Under the pieces are notes generated by a model. It made no database searches. It saw only the letters and a program-made list of their open reading frames with translations, and was not told the origin of the DNA. 64,000 nucleotides of DNA from Ruania rhizosphaerae. GTDB taxonomy: Bacteria; Actinomycetota; Actinomycetes; Actinomycetales; Beutenbergiaceae. The translations under genes and the position numbers were made by a program. Positions 41,807 to 49,985 of the stretch are shown here, in pieces; the first letter of the stretch is position 1, and each line of letters starts with the position of its first letter. The stretch is from contig NZ_VSMB01000005.1 in NCBI RefSeq assembly GCF_009805705.1, positions 186,001-250,000 of the forward strand, read 5' to 3'.

Positions 41807-43228
41807 GTGCCCCTGCCGCTCGTTCCCCTGCCCCGTCACGTCCAGCTCCACGACGGCAGAGCAGCCGTTGCCCTGGACGGTGCTGTTCTCGTAGCACCCG
41901 CGGGTGTGGCCGGACATGCGTCCGGCATGCTCGGGCTGCCACTCGCCGAGGAGACGGATCTCGACGAGGCGAGCTGCGCCGTCGTGCTCTCGGTGAAGCC
42001 GGGGGAGGGGGAGGAATACACGCTCCGTGCGGCGCACGGGCGTGTCGAGGTGAGCGGTGCGGAACGGGGAGTGCTGCGCGGGCTCGCCACCCTGGTGCAG
42101 CTGCGCGACCTCGACCTGCCGAACGCTCCGGCCGGGGCGATACCCGCGGTGGAGATCGCCGACGGTCCGCGGTTCGGCTACCGCGGGCTCATGGTCGACA
42201 TCGCCCGTCACTTCTTCGGCGTTCCCGTGCTGGAACGTGTGATCGACCTGATGGCGCTGTACCAGCTGAACGTGTTGCACCTGCACCTCACCGATGACCA
42301 GGGGTGGCGGATCGAGGTCCCGGGCCGGCCCGAGCTGACGGACATCTCCGGAGCCACGGCGGTCGGTGGCGCCCCAGGCGGGTTCCTCACCAGCGACGAC
42401 TACTCCCACCTGGTGCGCTATGCCGGGCAGCGGGGCATCGACGTGGTGCCTGAGATCGACATGCCCGGTCACACCAATGCCGCGATGCACGCGATCGGAG
42501 AGCTCACCGAGACCGGGCAGCCGACCCCGGTCGATACGGGCATCGAGGTCGGCAACTCGATGCTCCGCCTCAGCAACCCGGCAGTCGCACCGTTCCTGGC
42601 CGAGGTGTTCGGTCATGTCGCCGCGCTCACGCCTGGCCGGTTCCTGCACGTGGGAGGGGATGAGGTGCTGAAGATGGACAGTGCGGAATACGCCGGCTTC
42701 ATCGAGCTGCTCACCCGCGTGGTGGCCGAGACCGGCAAGTCACCGATGCTGTGGGGTGAGGCCGCCGTGGCCGGGCTGCCCGGCGATGCACTGATCCAGC
42801 TGTGGGACTCCACCAAGGATCCGGCGCCGATCGTGGCCGCCGCAGAGAAGGGCGCGACGGTGGTGCTCAGCCCGGGCAGCCGCGTCTACCTCGACATGCA
42901 GTACCACGAGGACTATCCGCTCGGACTGCACTGGGCCGGCTACGTGGAGACCCGCGACGCCTACGAGTGGGACCCGCTCGAGTACGCACCCGACCTGCCC
43001 GCCGATGCTGTGGTGGGAGTGGAAGCGGCGATCTGGACCGAGACTCTCGTCACCGAGGACGAGCTGTACACCATGCTGCTGCCGCGCCTGGCGGCCGCTG
43101 CCGAGGTGGCGTGGACCGCGCAGGGGGACCGGGACTTCGACGACTTTGCTTCCCGGGTGCGGGCACAGGCACAGCTGTGGCGTGAGCGGGGTCTTGCCTT
43201 CCACCCGAGTCCGGAGGTGTTCGGGTGA
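41807..43228 (+). CDS. Beta-N-acetylhexosaminidase, GH20
   Basis: This 473-aa enzyme removes terminal beta-linked GlcNAc/GalNAc. It has the GH20b N-terminal domain (about 1-115) and the catalytic TIM barrel: GPRFGYRGLMVDIARHFF, LNVLHLHLTDDQGWRIE, GIDVVPEIDMPGHTNAA and HVGGDEV, with the catalytic pair D285-E286. The TIM barrel ends with WTETL and EVAWTAQGDRD. No signal peptide, so it works on imported oligosaccharides or peptidoglycan fragments. The start is GTG at 41807 with GGAG upstream. Confidence 0.95.
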   Translation: MPLPLVPLPRHVQLHDGRAAVALDGAVLVAPAGVAGHASGMLGLPLAEETDLDEASCAVVLSVKPGEGEEYTLRAAHGRVEVSGAERGVLRGLATLVQLRDLDLPNAPAGAIPAVEIADGPRFGYRGLMVDIARHFFGVPVLERVIDLMALYQLNVLHLHLTDDQGWRIEVPGRPELTDISGATAVGGAPGGFLTSDDYSHLVRYAGQRGIDVVPEIDMPGHTNAAMHAIGELTETGQPTPVDTGIEVGNSMLRLSNPAVAPFLAEVFGHVAALTPGRFLHVGGDEVLKMDSAEYAGFIELLTRVVAETGKSPMLWGEAAVAGLPGDALIQLWDSTKDPAPIVAAAEKGATVVLSPGSRVYLDMQYHEDYPLGLHWAGYVETRDAYEWDPLEYAPDLPADAVVGVEAAIWTETLVTEDELYTMLLPRLAAAAEVAWTAQGDRDFDDFASRVRAQAQLWRERGLAFHPSPEVFG

Positions 43229-43303
43229 CGAGGTGTGGGTGGCGACGGTGAGACGTCGGCGAGGGATCGTGCACGGACCGGGCAGCCTTGTTAGCGTTGC
43301 CAC

Positions 43304-44149
43304 GTGACTGATATCGAGATTCCTGACCTGTCCCTGCGCGACGGTACGACGATTCCCCAGCTGGGCTTCGGCGTCTGGCAGGTACCCGACGATGAGGCTC
43401 AGGTGGCCACCGAGGAGGCAATCCGGGTCGGCTACCGGTTGATCGACACCGCCGCCATCTACGGCAACGAGTCCGGTGTGGGCCGGGCGATCGCCGCCTC
43501 CGGTGTGAGCCGGGACGAGCTGTACATCACCACCAAGTTGTGGAACGGCGAGCAGGGCTATGACTCGACCCTGCGGGCCTTCGACGTCTCGATGGACAAG
43601 CTCGGCCTGGACGTGCTCGACCTGTACCTGATCCACTGGCCTTGCCCGAAGGCCGACAAGTACACCGACACCTGGAAGGCGTTCGTCGAGCTGAAGAACT
43701 CCGGCCGCGTGCGCTCGATCGGTGTGTCGAACTTCCACGCCCCGCACCTGGAGAAGATCATCGAGGCCACCGGAGAGGTGCCGGTGCTCAACCAGGTGGA
43801 GTTGCACCCCTATCTGCAGCAAGGTGCGCTGCGGGAGGTCAACGCATCCCACCAGATCGCCACCGAGGCATGGTCCCCGCTCGGGTCCGGGCACGGACTG
43901 CTGGAGGATTCCGTGCTGGCCTCGATCGCACAGGCGCACCAGGCCACCCCGGCGCAGGTGGTGCTCGCCTGGCACCTGCAGCTGGGCAACGTGGTGATCC
44001 CCAAGTCGGTGACCCCCTCGCGCATCGCGGAGAACTTCGCCTCCGCCGCCCTGACTCTCACCGACGACGAGATGACCGCGATCGCGGGAATCGACGCCGG
44101 CACCCGCTACGGCGGTGACCCGGACACGTCCAACTTCGGCCTGGAGTAG
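43304..44149 (+). CDS. Aldo/keto reductase
   Basis: This 281-aa NADPH-dependent reductase has the AKR signature: GFGVWQVPDDEA, RLIDTAAIYGNESGVG with the catalytic Asp and Tyr, ITTKLWNGEQGYD with the catalytic Lys and DLYLIHWP with His. SIGVSNFHAPHLEK and VIPKSVTPSRI (phosphate binding) complete it. The type is AKR5, annotated as 2,5-diketo-D-gluconate reductase or general aldehyde reductase. The start is GTG at 43304. A hairpin at 44188-44222 probably ends the transcript. Confidence 0.93.
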   Translation: MTDIEIPDLSLRDGTTIPQLGFGVWQVPDDEAQVATEEAIRVGYRLIDTAAIYGNESGVGRAIAASGVSRDELYITTKLWNGEQGYDSTLRAFDVSMDKLGLDVLDLYLIHWPCPKADKYTDTWKAFVELKNSGRVRSIGVSNFHAPHLEKIIEATGEVPVLNQVELHPYLQQGALREVNASHQIATEAWSPLGSGHGLLEDSVLASIAQAHQATPAQVVLAWHLQLGNVVIPKSVTPSRIAENFASAALTLTDDEMTAIAGIDAGTRYGGDPDTSNFGLE

Positions 44150-44187
44150 GCCACGGACACGGCTGTCGGCCAGGTCGGCAGCTACGC

Positions 44188-44222
44188 ACGGCGCCGTCGC
44201 AGTTCGCCTGTGGCGGCGCCGT
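44188..44222 (+). terminator. Terminator-like hairpin after the aldo/keto reductase
   Basis: ACGGCGCCG (44188-44196) pairs perfectly with CGGCGCCGT (44214-44222), 39 bp after the stop codon. No T-run follows, as is common in GC-rich actinobacteria. Confidence 0.5.
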
Positions 44223-44257
44223 CGTCGTTCCTCCCGCCGGTGACCGACCGATTCCTC

Positions 44258-44317
44258 ACCGGGGGTGAAGTTGACGTCGATTATCCGCGCATAACCGACG
44301 TCAACTTCACCCCCGGT
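44258..44317. repeat. Near-perfect 27-bp inverted repeat between convergent genes
   Basis: Arms 44258-44284 and 44291-44317 pair at 26 of 27 positions with a 6-base loop (CCGCGC). The arm core GGGGGTGAAGTTGACGTCG is unlike the other hairpin families in the window. It is followed by a G-rich strand (44314-44372) made of GGTGGG/GGTTGGTGGG units. It separates the convergent AKR and MFS genes and could serve as a bidirectional terminator. Confidence 0.75.
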
Positions 44318-44371
44318 GGTTGGTGGGCGGTGGGGTGGTGGACGGTGGGTTGGTGGGCGGTGGGTCGCCCG

Positions 44372-45694
44372 TCAGGCTCGTGGCGTGCGTGCCCCCGTCA
44401 ACATCAACCCAAGCACCGTCATGATCGTCAGCGCGCACCCCACGATCGCCACCGGCGCCTGCCAACCGCCGGTGAGCGTGTGCATCCCTCCGACCAGCGT
44501 CGGGGCCACGGCAGCCATCGAGTAGCCCACCGACTGCACTGTGGCCGAGGCCTTGCGCGCCCGGTGCACCGAGGTGAAGCGGCGAGCGATCAGCGTGAAC
44601 ACCAGCACGAAGTTGGCCCCCTGCGCCGCACCGGCCAGGCTCACCCCCACCATCCATGCCTCCGGGACCAGCAGCAGGGAGGCCGGCAGGCACAGCCATG
44701 CCACGGCGATCCCGACGAAGCTCGCCCGCAGGCCCGCGTACCGGATGCCCACCGACGCCCCGAGGCTGCCCAGTACGGCGAACCCCTGGAACAGCGATGC
44801 GGCCGCTCCTGACGAGGCGCTCGACACCCCCGCCAGGTCCGAGAGGATCAGCGGCAACCACGCCGTCAGTCCGTAGTAGCTGGAGGCCTGCATCCCGAAC
44901 ATCGCGCAGAGCGCCCAGGTGTACTTCTCCTTCAACACGCTCCGCTTCCCGACGGCGTCGCTCGGCCCCGGTGTCTCGTCCCGCCCGGGCGGGGTGGTCG
45001 CTTCGGCGGTCGGTGTTCCCTCCGCGGGGGTGCGCGTGTTGCCCCGATCTGTCGCCTGGTTGGCGGGCGGGCCGACAGATCGCGGCAACGCGTCTGGTGG
45101 CCACTCCTCCGGTGCCCGACCCTCCGGCGGTACGACCCGCCACCACCATGCGATCGCGAGAATCGCCAGCAGCCCCCAACTGAGCAGCGCCCACCGCCAG
45201 CCGAGGCTGAGGGCGAGGGACGCCGTCAGGGCAGTCGAGACCATGGTGCCGGCGTTGATGGTGGCCGTGTATATCCCGGTGACCGTGCTGACCCGGCTCC
45301 GGAACGACCGCTGCGTGATCGCCGGTACGGCCACGTTCGCCGTGGTGATACCCAGCCCGATGAGCACCGTGCCCGCGAATGCGGCGGCCGCACCACCCAG
45401 GTCGGCCGACCGCACGCCCGTCCCGGCCAGGATGAGCAGCAGCGCCAGCAGCACCCCGGACCGCAGAGAGATCCTGCCCAGCAGCGCAGCAGCGGCCGGT
45501 GTGGTGAGCGCGAAGCAGAGCACCGGGATTCCGGTGAGCAACCCGGCAGCTGCGGCGGTGAGGTGAAGCTCGTCCGAGACCTGCGTGACCACCGGAGGCA
45601 ACGCCGTCAGCGGGGTCCGGAGGTTGAGTGCGGCGAGCAGGATCGCCACCAGCAGCACGCCACTGCTGCCGAGCGCCGCGTGCAGGCGGCGCAT
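44372..45694 (-). CDS. CynX/NimT-type MFS transporter
   Basis: This 440-aa permease matches the CynX/NimT (cyanate permease-like) MFS group: LVAILLAALNLRTPLTALPPVV in helix 1, LLTGIPVLCFALTTPAAAAL in helix 2, GLGITTANVAVPAI and the sixth-helix GWRWALLSWGLLA. A long charged loop (about 200-260, Pro/Thr/Glu-rich) separates the two halves. The ATG at 45694 shares one base with the mannosyltransferase stop (TGATG), so the longer reading frame upstream is not used. The substrate is unknown. Confidence 0.85.
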   Translation of the reverse strand: MRRLHAALGSSGVLLVAILLAALNLRTPLTALPPVVTQVSDELHLTAAAAGLLTGIPVLCFALTTPAAAALLGRISLRSGVLLALLLILAGTGVRSADLGGAAAAFAGTVLIGLGITTANVAVPAITQRSFRSRVSTVTGIYTATINAGTMVSTALTASLALSLGWRWALLSWGLLAILAIAWWWRVVPPEGRAPEEWPPDALPRSVGPPANQATDRGNTRTPAEGTPTAEATTPPGRDETPGPSDAVGKRSVLKEKYTWALCAMFGMQASSYYGLTAWLPLILSDLAGVSSASSGAAASLFQGFAVLGSLGASVGIRYAGLRASFVGIAVAWLCLPASLLLVPEAWMVGVSLAGAAQGANFVLVFTLIARRFTSVHRARKASATVQSVGYSMAAVAPTLVGGMHTLTGGWQAPVAIVGCALTIMTVLGLMLTGARTPRA

Positions 45695-47409
45695 CAGACC
45701 CAGCTCGGCAGGAGGATGTGCAACCGCCAGAACCAGTACGGAACCCACTGGTTGGACCAGACCGGCCAGTAGAACGCTCCCACCACGACGGCGAGGATCA
45801 CGATCGCGGCGGCCGTCCAGATCCCCGGGCGGCGCTCGCGCAACGGCAGCTCGCGTGAGCCGAGCAGCGCACCGATCGCGAATGTCAGTGTCAGGGCAAC
45901 GAACGGGACCAGCGCGACGGTGTAGAAAGTGAAGATCGTCCGGTGGGCGTAGGCGAACCACGGCAGGTAGGTGGCGGCGTAGCCGGCGAGGATCGCCCAG
46001 GCGCGCCAGTCACCCCGGCGCAGCGCGGCCCACAGCACCAGTAGCAGCGCCAGTGCGGCCCCCCACCACACGATCGGGTTGCCGACCGAGGTGATCGCAC
46101 CGACGCAGCGCTCGGCGCCGCACAGGTCCATCGACGTGGCGTCCTCGACGTCACGCCAGGCGAAGGAGGTCGGTCGCCACTGGATCAGCCACCCGGCCGG
46201 GTGCGACATGTAGGTGTGCTCGGAGACCAGGCCGTTGTGGAAGTCCCACATCTTCAGGTGGTACTCCCACCATGAGTTGAGCCAGTCCGGCATCCAAGTG
46301 CGCTGCGGCGCCTGCGCAGCAGCGTTCACCTCGGTGGCCCACTGCCGGTTGTAGGAGTTCGGATTCAGCCACCACGGCAGCCACGTCAGCACGTAGACGG
46401 CGGCGGACGTGGGAACGAAGGCGAAGAACGAGGGGATGCCGTCGCGGAGCGCGCCGCCGCCGAACCACAGCGGTGCACCCACGGCGCGGCGGGCCGTGAC
46501 CGACCAGGCGACCACGACGATCCCGAAGACGGCGACGGCGTAGATCCCCGACCACTTCACCCCGCACGCCAGACCCAGGCACACGGCAGCGACCAGCAGC
46601 CACCAGCGCATGCCCACACGCGGTCCCCACGGGTCGCGGAACCTGCCGTGGGTGGCCAGTTCAGTAGCGGCACGGGCAGCGAGTCTTCGTCGATACTGCT
46701 CGCGATCCAGCAGTACGGCGCCGAACGCGGCCAGGATCCAGAACTGCAGAAAGATGTCCAGGATCGCGACCCGCGACATGGTGATGTGGACGCCGTCGAC
46801 CGCCAGGAACAGGGCGGCCGTGCAGCCGAGCAGTGCCGAGGAGAACAGGCGCCGGCCGATCCGGGCCAGCAGCAACACCGAGAGGGTGCCAATCACGGCG
46901 GCACTGATCCGCCACCCCCAGGGCGTCTCCGCTCCGAGGAAGCGCATGCCGAACGCGATCATCCACTTGCCCACGCTGGGATGGACGACGTAGTCGGCTT
47001 CGGTGCGCAGGTCGGAGAAGTCCCCGGCGGCGAAGTTCTCGTCCGGTTCCTCGTTCCAGTCGCCCTCGTAGCCGAGGGTGAGCAACGAGTACGCCTGCTT
47101 GACGTAGTAGGTCTCGTCGAAGACCAACCGGGCGGGGCGCTCCAGGTGCACCAAGCGCAGGACGGCGGCGACGGCGGTGACCAGCAGGGCACCGATCCAG
47201 CCCCAGAGGCGGGAACCGGTGGCAGGATTCAGGAGCCGGCCGGTGAGGGACTGCTCGATCTCGGTGGTCGATCGTCCGGTGACGTCGACCTGGCGCGGGT
47301 GCCACCAGCGGCGGCTGACGCGGGGCTCGGGCGTATCGGGCGGGGTAGCGGCTGATACGGCCTGCGGGGGTGCGTCCGGCGCAGCATCTGGCGCGCGCTC
47401 GGGACTCAC
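45694..47409 (-). CDS. pmt: Dolichyl/polyprenyl-phosphate-mannose protein mannosyltransferase
   Basis: This 571-aa polytopic GT39 enzyme transfers mannose from polyprenyl-P-mannose to Ser/Thr of secreted proteins. LVFDETYYVKQAYSLLTLGY contains the catalytic Asp-Glu of the first extracytoplasmic loop. HPSVGKWMIAFGMRFLG and VDGVHITMSRVAILDIFLQF are further PMT hallmarks. It has about 11 membrane segments, a cytoplasmic N-terminus of 80 residues and a GTG start at 47409. Secreted Thr/Pro-rich surface proteins nearby are plausible substrates. In many actinobacteria pmt lies next to rsmI; here about 1.7 kb of other genes are inserted between them. Confidence 0.94.
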   Translation of the reverse strand: MSPERAPDAAPDAPPQAVSAATPPDTPEPRVSRRWWHPRQVDVTGRSTTEIEQSLTGRLLNPATGSRLWGWIGALLVTAVAAVLRLVHLERPARLVFDETYYVKQAYSLLTLGYEGDWNEEPDENFAAGDFSDLRTEADYVVHPSVGKWMIAFGMRFLGAETPWGWRISAAVIGTLSVLLLARIGRRLFSSALLGCTAALFLAVDGVHITMSRVAILDIFLQFWILAAFGAVLLDREQYRRRLAARAATELATHGRFRDPWGPRVGMRWWLLVAAVCLGLACGVKWSGIYAVAVFGIVVVAWSVTARRAVGAPLWFGGGALRDGIPSFFAFVPTSAAVYVLTWLPWWLNPNSYNRQWATEVNAAAQAPQRTWMPDWLNSWWEYHLKMWDFHNGLVSEHTYMSHPAGWLIQWRPTSFAWRDVEDATSMDLCGAERCVGAITSVGNPIVWWGAALALLLVLWAALRRGDWRAWAILAGYAATYLPWFAYAHRTIFTFYTVALVPFVALTLTFAIGALLGSRELPLRERRPGIWTAAAIVILAVVVGAFYWPVWSNQWVPYWFWRLHILLPSWV

Positions 47410-47453
47410 CTACCTGAGTCTAGGTGGTTCGGTGGTCGCTGGCCGTTGTGGTG

Positions 47454-47864
47454 TCACGTGTGGTGGATGCGGAACGGGTCGACGATGGCGACGCCACGGA
47501 TCGTCGAACCCGTGCTGAGATCTTCAGTCCAGAGTTCGCGGGCACTCACCGATGCGGCACTCTCCACGATCAGGGAATCGAAGATCGACAGAGAGTGTTC
47601 CGTGGCGGTGTGCGCGGCGCGGGCGACCAGTGCCTCGTCAGTGGAGACGACGGGGTAGTGGATCGATTCGATCGCCCGTGCCGCGTCGAGACGTGAGACG
47701 CGCAGTTTCCGGGTCAACACAGCATGTAACTCGATGAGGACCTGCGTGCTGATGTACGCCGGAACGTCCAGGTTCAGCAGGAGTTCGCGCGCTGCAACCT
47801 GCTTGTCCGTCTCATCGTCGTCGAAGAGGTAGGCGAGGATATTCGTGTCAAGGAAGACGCTCAT
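47454..47864 (-). CDS. PIN-domain toxin, VapC family
   Basis: This 136-aa PIN ribonuclease has the acidic site: D6 (FLDTNILAYLF), E45 (QVLIELHAVL), D96 (LSIFDSLIVESA) and E114/D115 (LWTEDLSTG). IFDSLIV and LWTEDL are typical of the PIN group paired with RHH antitoxins. Its start overlaps the antitoxin stop by 4 bp. The module lies between pmt and rsmI. Confidence 0.9.
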   Translation of the reverse strand: MSVFLDTNILAYLFDDDETDKQVAARELLLNLDVPAYISTQVLIELHAVLTRKLRVSRLDAARAIESIHYPVVSTDEALVARAAHTATEHSLSIFDSLIVESAASVSARELWTEDLSTGSTIRGVAIVDPFRIHHT

Positions 47865-48124
47865 CGGGCCGGGTACCGGTTGAGGCGCTCGACGTACAGA
47901 TCCTCACGGCTCCATCGCCTGTTCTCGGACCGGCCACCGATCGACCGCGCGACCTCGATCAAGTCCGCGGTCCCTTCTCGCTGGCGGGCGATCGCATCGT
48001 CGGCATCGGCGTACCTGCGCAACTGCGAAGCCAGGAAAGCGTTCACTGACTCGCCGCGTTCGATCGCTCGGATTCTTGCGCGCTTGAGTGTGTCCGCGTC
48101 GACGGTGATGGTCACATTCGCCAT
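47861..48124 (-). CDS. Ribbon-helix-helix antitoxin paired with VapC
   Basis: This 87-aa protein starts MANVTITVDADTLKRARIRA and continues RGESVNAFLASQLRRYA, a ribbon-helix-helix DNA-binding domain. The C-terminal half (TADLIEVARSIGGRSENRRW...) would bind the toxin. I chose the ATG at 48124, not the longer frame that runs into repeat DNA. Confidence 0.85.
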   Translation of the reverse strand: MANVTITVDADTLKRARIRAIERGESVNAFLASQLRRYADADDAIARQREGTADLIEVARSIGGRSENRRWSREDLYVERLNRYPAR

Positions 48125-48146
48125 AGGTCCAGCATACGCCCGCAAC

Positions 48147-48250
48147 CGTGTAGCACCGAAGTCGTGTAGCACGGAAGTCTGCACGGTGGCCGAGTTCCTC
48201 GACCGCTACCTGCACTACCTGTGCTACCGGCGCTACCTGTGCTACCGGCG
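48147..48250. repeat. Two short tandem repeats upstream of the VapBC module
   Basis: CGTGTAGCACCGAAGT is repeated in tandem with one mismatch (48147-48162, 48163-48178), 23 bp before the antitoxin gene. CTACCTGTGCTACCGGCG is repeated exactly (48215-48232, 48233-48250), reaching into the end of the RibD-like gene. The two repeats share a related core in opposite orientation (GTGTAGCAC against GTGCTAC). Confidence 0.65.
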
Positions 48251-48802
48251 AACGCGATAGCGCAGGTAGACCACCTGCGAGGCGAACGTGCGGGACTCGA
48301 CGAGCTCGAGGTCGACCCGCCGCTGGTGGTGCGGGAAGTACGGGGTGCCGCCGCCGGCCAATACGGGGTGAACACGAGGCTGGTACTCGTCGATCAGGTC
48401 GAGCGCGGCCGCCTCATGGGCGAGGGTGGAGCCGCCGATCGCGATGGTGCCCGCGCCTGGTTCGGCCCGTAGCCGCTCGATCTCCTCCGCCAGGCCTGAG
48501 CCCAACCGCGCGTTCCCCTGGACCGAGGTGAATGTAGTGGAAAAGACAACCTTCGGGATCTGCTTCCACAGCACCGCGAACTCCCGCTCGAGCGGACTCA
48601 GTGCCGGATCGGTGTCCGCAGTCTCCCAGTACAGCATCGTCTCGTACAGCCGCCGCCCCATCAGGTGCGTGCTCACGTCGCGGATCTGGTCGGTGCAGAA
48701 GGTGAAGACCTCCTCATCCGGTTCCGACCAGTCGAATCTGCCGTCCGGCCCGATGGTGTAGCCATCCAGAGACATGCCCAGCGAGTACGTCACGTGGCGC
48801 AT
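48242..48802 (-). CDS. Dihydrofolate reductase / RibD C-terminal domain family protein
   Basis: This 186-aa reductase has YSLGMSLDGYTIGPDGRFDW, STHLMGRRLYETMLYW, KVVFSTTF, GTIAIGGSTLAHEAAALDLI and HPVLAGGGTPYFP, in the order of the RibD_C/YwjB-like family. These are NADPH-dependent reductases whose physiological substrate is usually unknown; they should not be equated with FolA. It lies downstream-facing to the VapBC promoter region and together with VapBC separates pmt from rsmI. Confidence 0.88.
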   Translation of the reverse strand: MRHVTYSLGMSLDGYTIGPDGRFDWSEPDEEVFTFCTDQIRDVSTHLMGRRLYETMLYWETADTDPALSPLEREFAVLWKQIPKVVFSTTFTSVQGNARLGSGLAEEIERLRAEPGAGTIAIGGSTLAHEAAALDLIDEYQPRVHPVLAGGGTPYFPHHQRRVDLELVESRTFASQVVYLRYRVRR

Positions 48803-49098
48803 CGATCCGCCCTCCTCGTTGATGCGATCGACCCAAGCATTGTCCCGCAGATGCCCACGTTCTGCGAGGCCCCTGGAGGTAGACGATGTTCGACCTGACG
48901 GACATCGGAGTCAATGTCAGATCTCCGCGGACACGGACCGCTCAGTCCAGCTTGAGGAGACGAGCCGCGCCTTCGTCGCCACCATCATCGACGCAGCCCA
49001 CGCCCGCTGTCGCGCACCGACAGCACAACTCGACGAGATGCCGGTGCCGTGACGCGCACGTGAGTCTCCCGGCTCCACGATGCGGCACACTGGCAGGC
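48803..49098. other. Gene-free interval before rsmI, possible gene debris
   Basis: About 296 bp with no convincing gene. A short reading frame with a good ribosome binding site (GGAGGTAG at 48874, then [14 protein letters not shown]) resembles the start of TatD-family nucleases (DIGVNL), but the frame is lost after some 14 residues. A neighbouring frame continues with a coding-like stretch ([20 protein letters not shown]). This may be a decayed gene. Confidence 0.35.
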
Positions 49099-49941
49099 GT
49101 GCCGACCGAGATCCGCCCCGGAACGATCGTCCTCGCCGCGACCCCGATCGGTGATCCCGACGATGCCTCGGTGCGGCTGCGCGGTCTGCTCGCCACCGCC
49201 GACCTGATCGCCGCGGAGGACACCCGGCGGCTGCGGGCGCTCGCGGCCCGCCTCGAGGTGACCATCGGCGGCCGGGTGGTCAGCTACCACGAGCACAACG
49301 AGGCCGGCCGCGGCGAGCAGTTGGTGCAGGCTGCACAGGACGGGCAGATCGTGCTCGTCGTCACCGACGCCGGCATGCCCGCCGTCTCCGACCCGGGCTA
49401 CCGCGTGGTGCGTGCCGCCGCCGAGGCGGGTGTTCCCGTGACGGCGGCCCCCGGTCCGAGTGCCACGCTCACCGCGATCGCGCTCTCCGGCCTGCCCAGC
49501 GACCGGTTCTGTTTCGAAGGCTTCCTGCCCCGCAAGGCGGGGGACCGGGAACGCATGCTCACCGCCCTCGTCACCGAGCAGCGCACCATGGTCTTCTTCG
49601 AGTCCCCGCACCGGATCGAGGCCACCCTGACGGCGATGGCCCAGGTTTTCGGGGACACTCGCCAAGCCGCGGCGTGTCGGGAGCTGACCAAGACCTACGA
49701 GGAGGTCCGCCGCGGCACGCTCGCCGACCTGGCCGGGTGGGCCGGGGGTGAGATGCGCGGCGAGTTCACCGTGGTGGTGGCCGGTGCTGCACCCGAGGTG
49801 AGTCGACCGGAAGACTACGTGGCCGCCGTCCTGGAACGGGTGGCGAGCGGAGAACGACTGAAAGAGGCGGCGGCCGCAGTTGCCCATGCGACCGGAGTGA
49901 GTAAACGGGAGTTGTACGAGGCTGCATTGCGGGCGCGCTGA
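49099..49941 (+). CDS. rsmI: 16S rRNA (cytidine(1402)-2'-O)-methyltransferase RsmI
   Basis: This 280-aa tetrapyrrole-methylase-fold enzyme 2'-O-methylates C1402 in the decoding centre of 16S rRNA. Signatures are [92 protein letters not shown] and [12 protein letters not shown]. The start is GTG at 49099. Its stop codon lies within a perfect 23-bp hairpin shared with the convergent surface-protein gene. Confidence 0.97.
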   Translation: MPTEIRPGTIVLAATPIGDPDDASVRLRGLLATADLIAAEDTRRLRALAARLEVTIGGRVVSYHEHNEAGRGEQLVQAAQDGQIVLVVTDAGMPAVSDPGYRVVRAAAEAGVPVTAAPGPSATLTAIALSGLPSDRFCFEGFLPRKAGDRERMLTALVTEQRTMVFFESPHRIEATLTAMAQVFGDTRQAAACRELTKTYEEVRRGTLADLAGWAGGEMRGEFTVVVAGAAPEVSRPEDYVAAVLERVASGERLKEAAAAVAHATGVSKRELYEAALRAR

Positions 49942-49982
49942 GTGTTGCCGGGACGTCACTCCCGGCAACACTCAGCGCGCCC
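49931..49982. terminator. Perfect 23-bp hairpin over the rsmI stop codon
   Basis: Arms 49931-49953 and 49960-49982 are perfectly complementary with a 6-base loop. The rsmI TGA is inside the left arm (GCGC-TGA-GTGTTGCCGG). The convergent surface-protein gene ends 4 bp after the right arm. The design indicates a bidirectional terminator; no T-run is present. It resembles hairpins at 8776 and 59559. Confidence 0.8.
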
Positions 49983-49985
49983 GTG

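Noticed and set aside
45695-45961. N-terminal extension of the CynX-like permease to 45961
   Set aside because: It would lie wholly within the mannosyltransferase gene; the first membrane helix follows directly on the ATG at 45694.
48242-48802. Annotating the RibD-like protein as FolA dihydrofolate reductase
   Set aside because: The motif pattern is that of the RibD C-terminal/YwjB group, not of classical FolA, so trimethoprim resistance should not be inferred.
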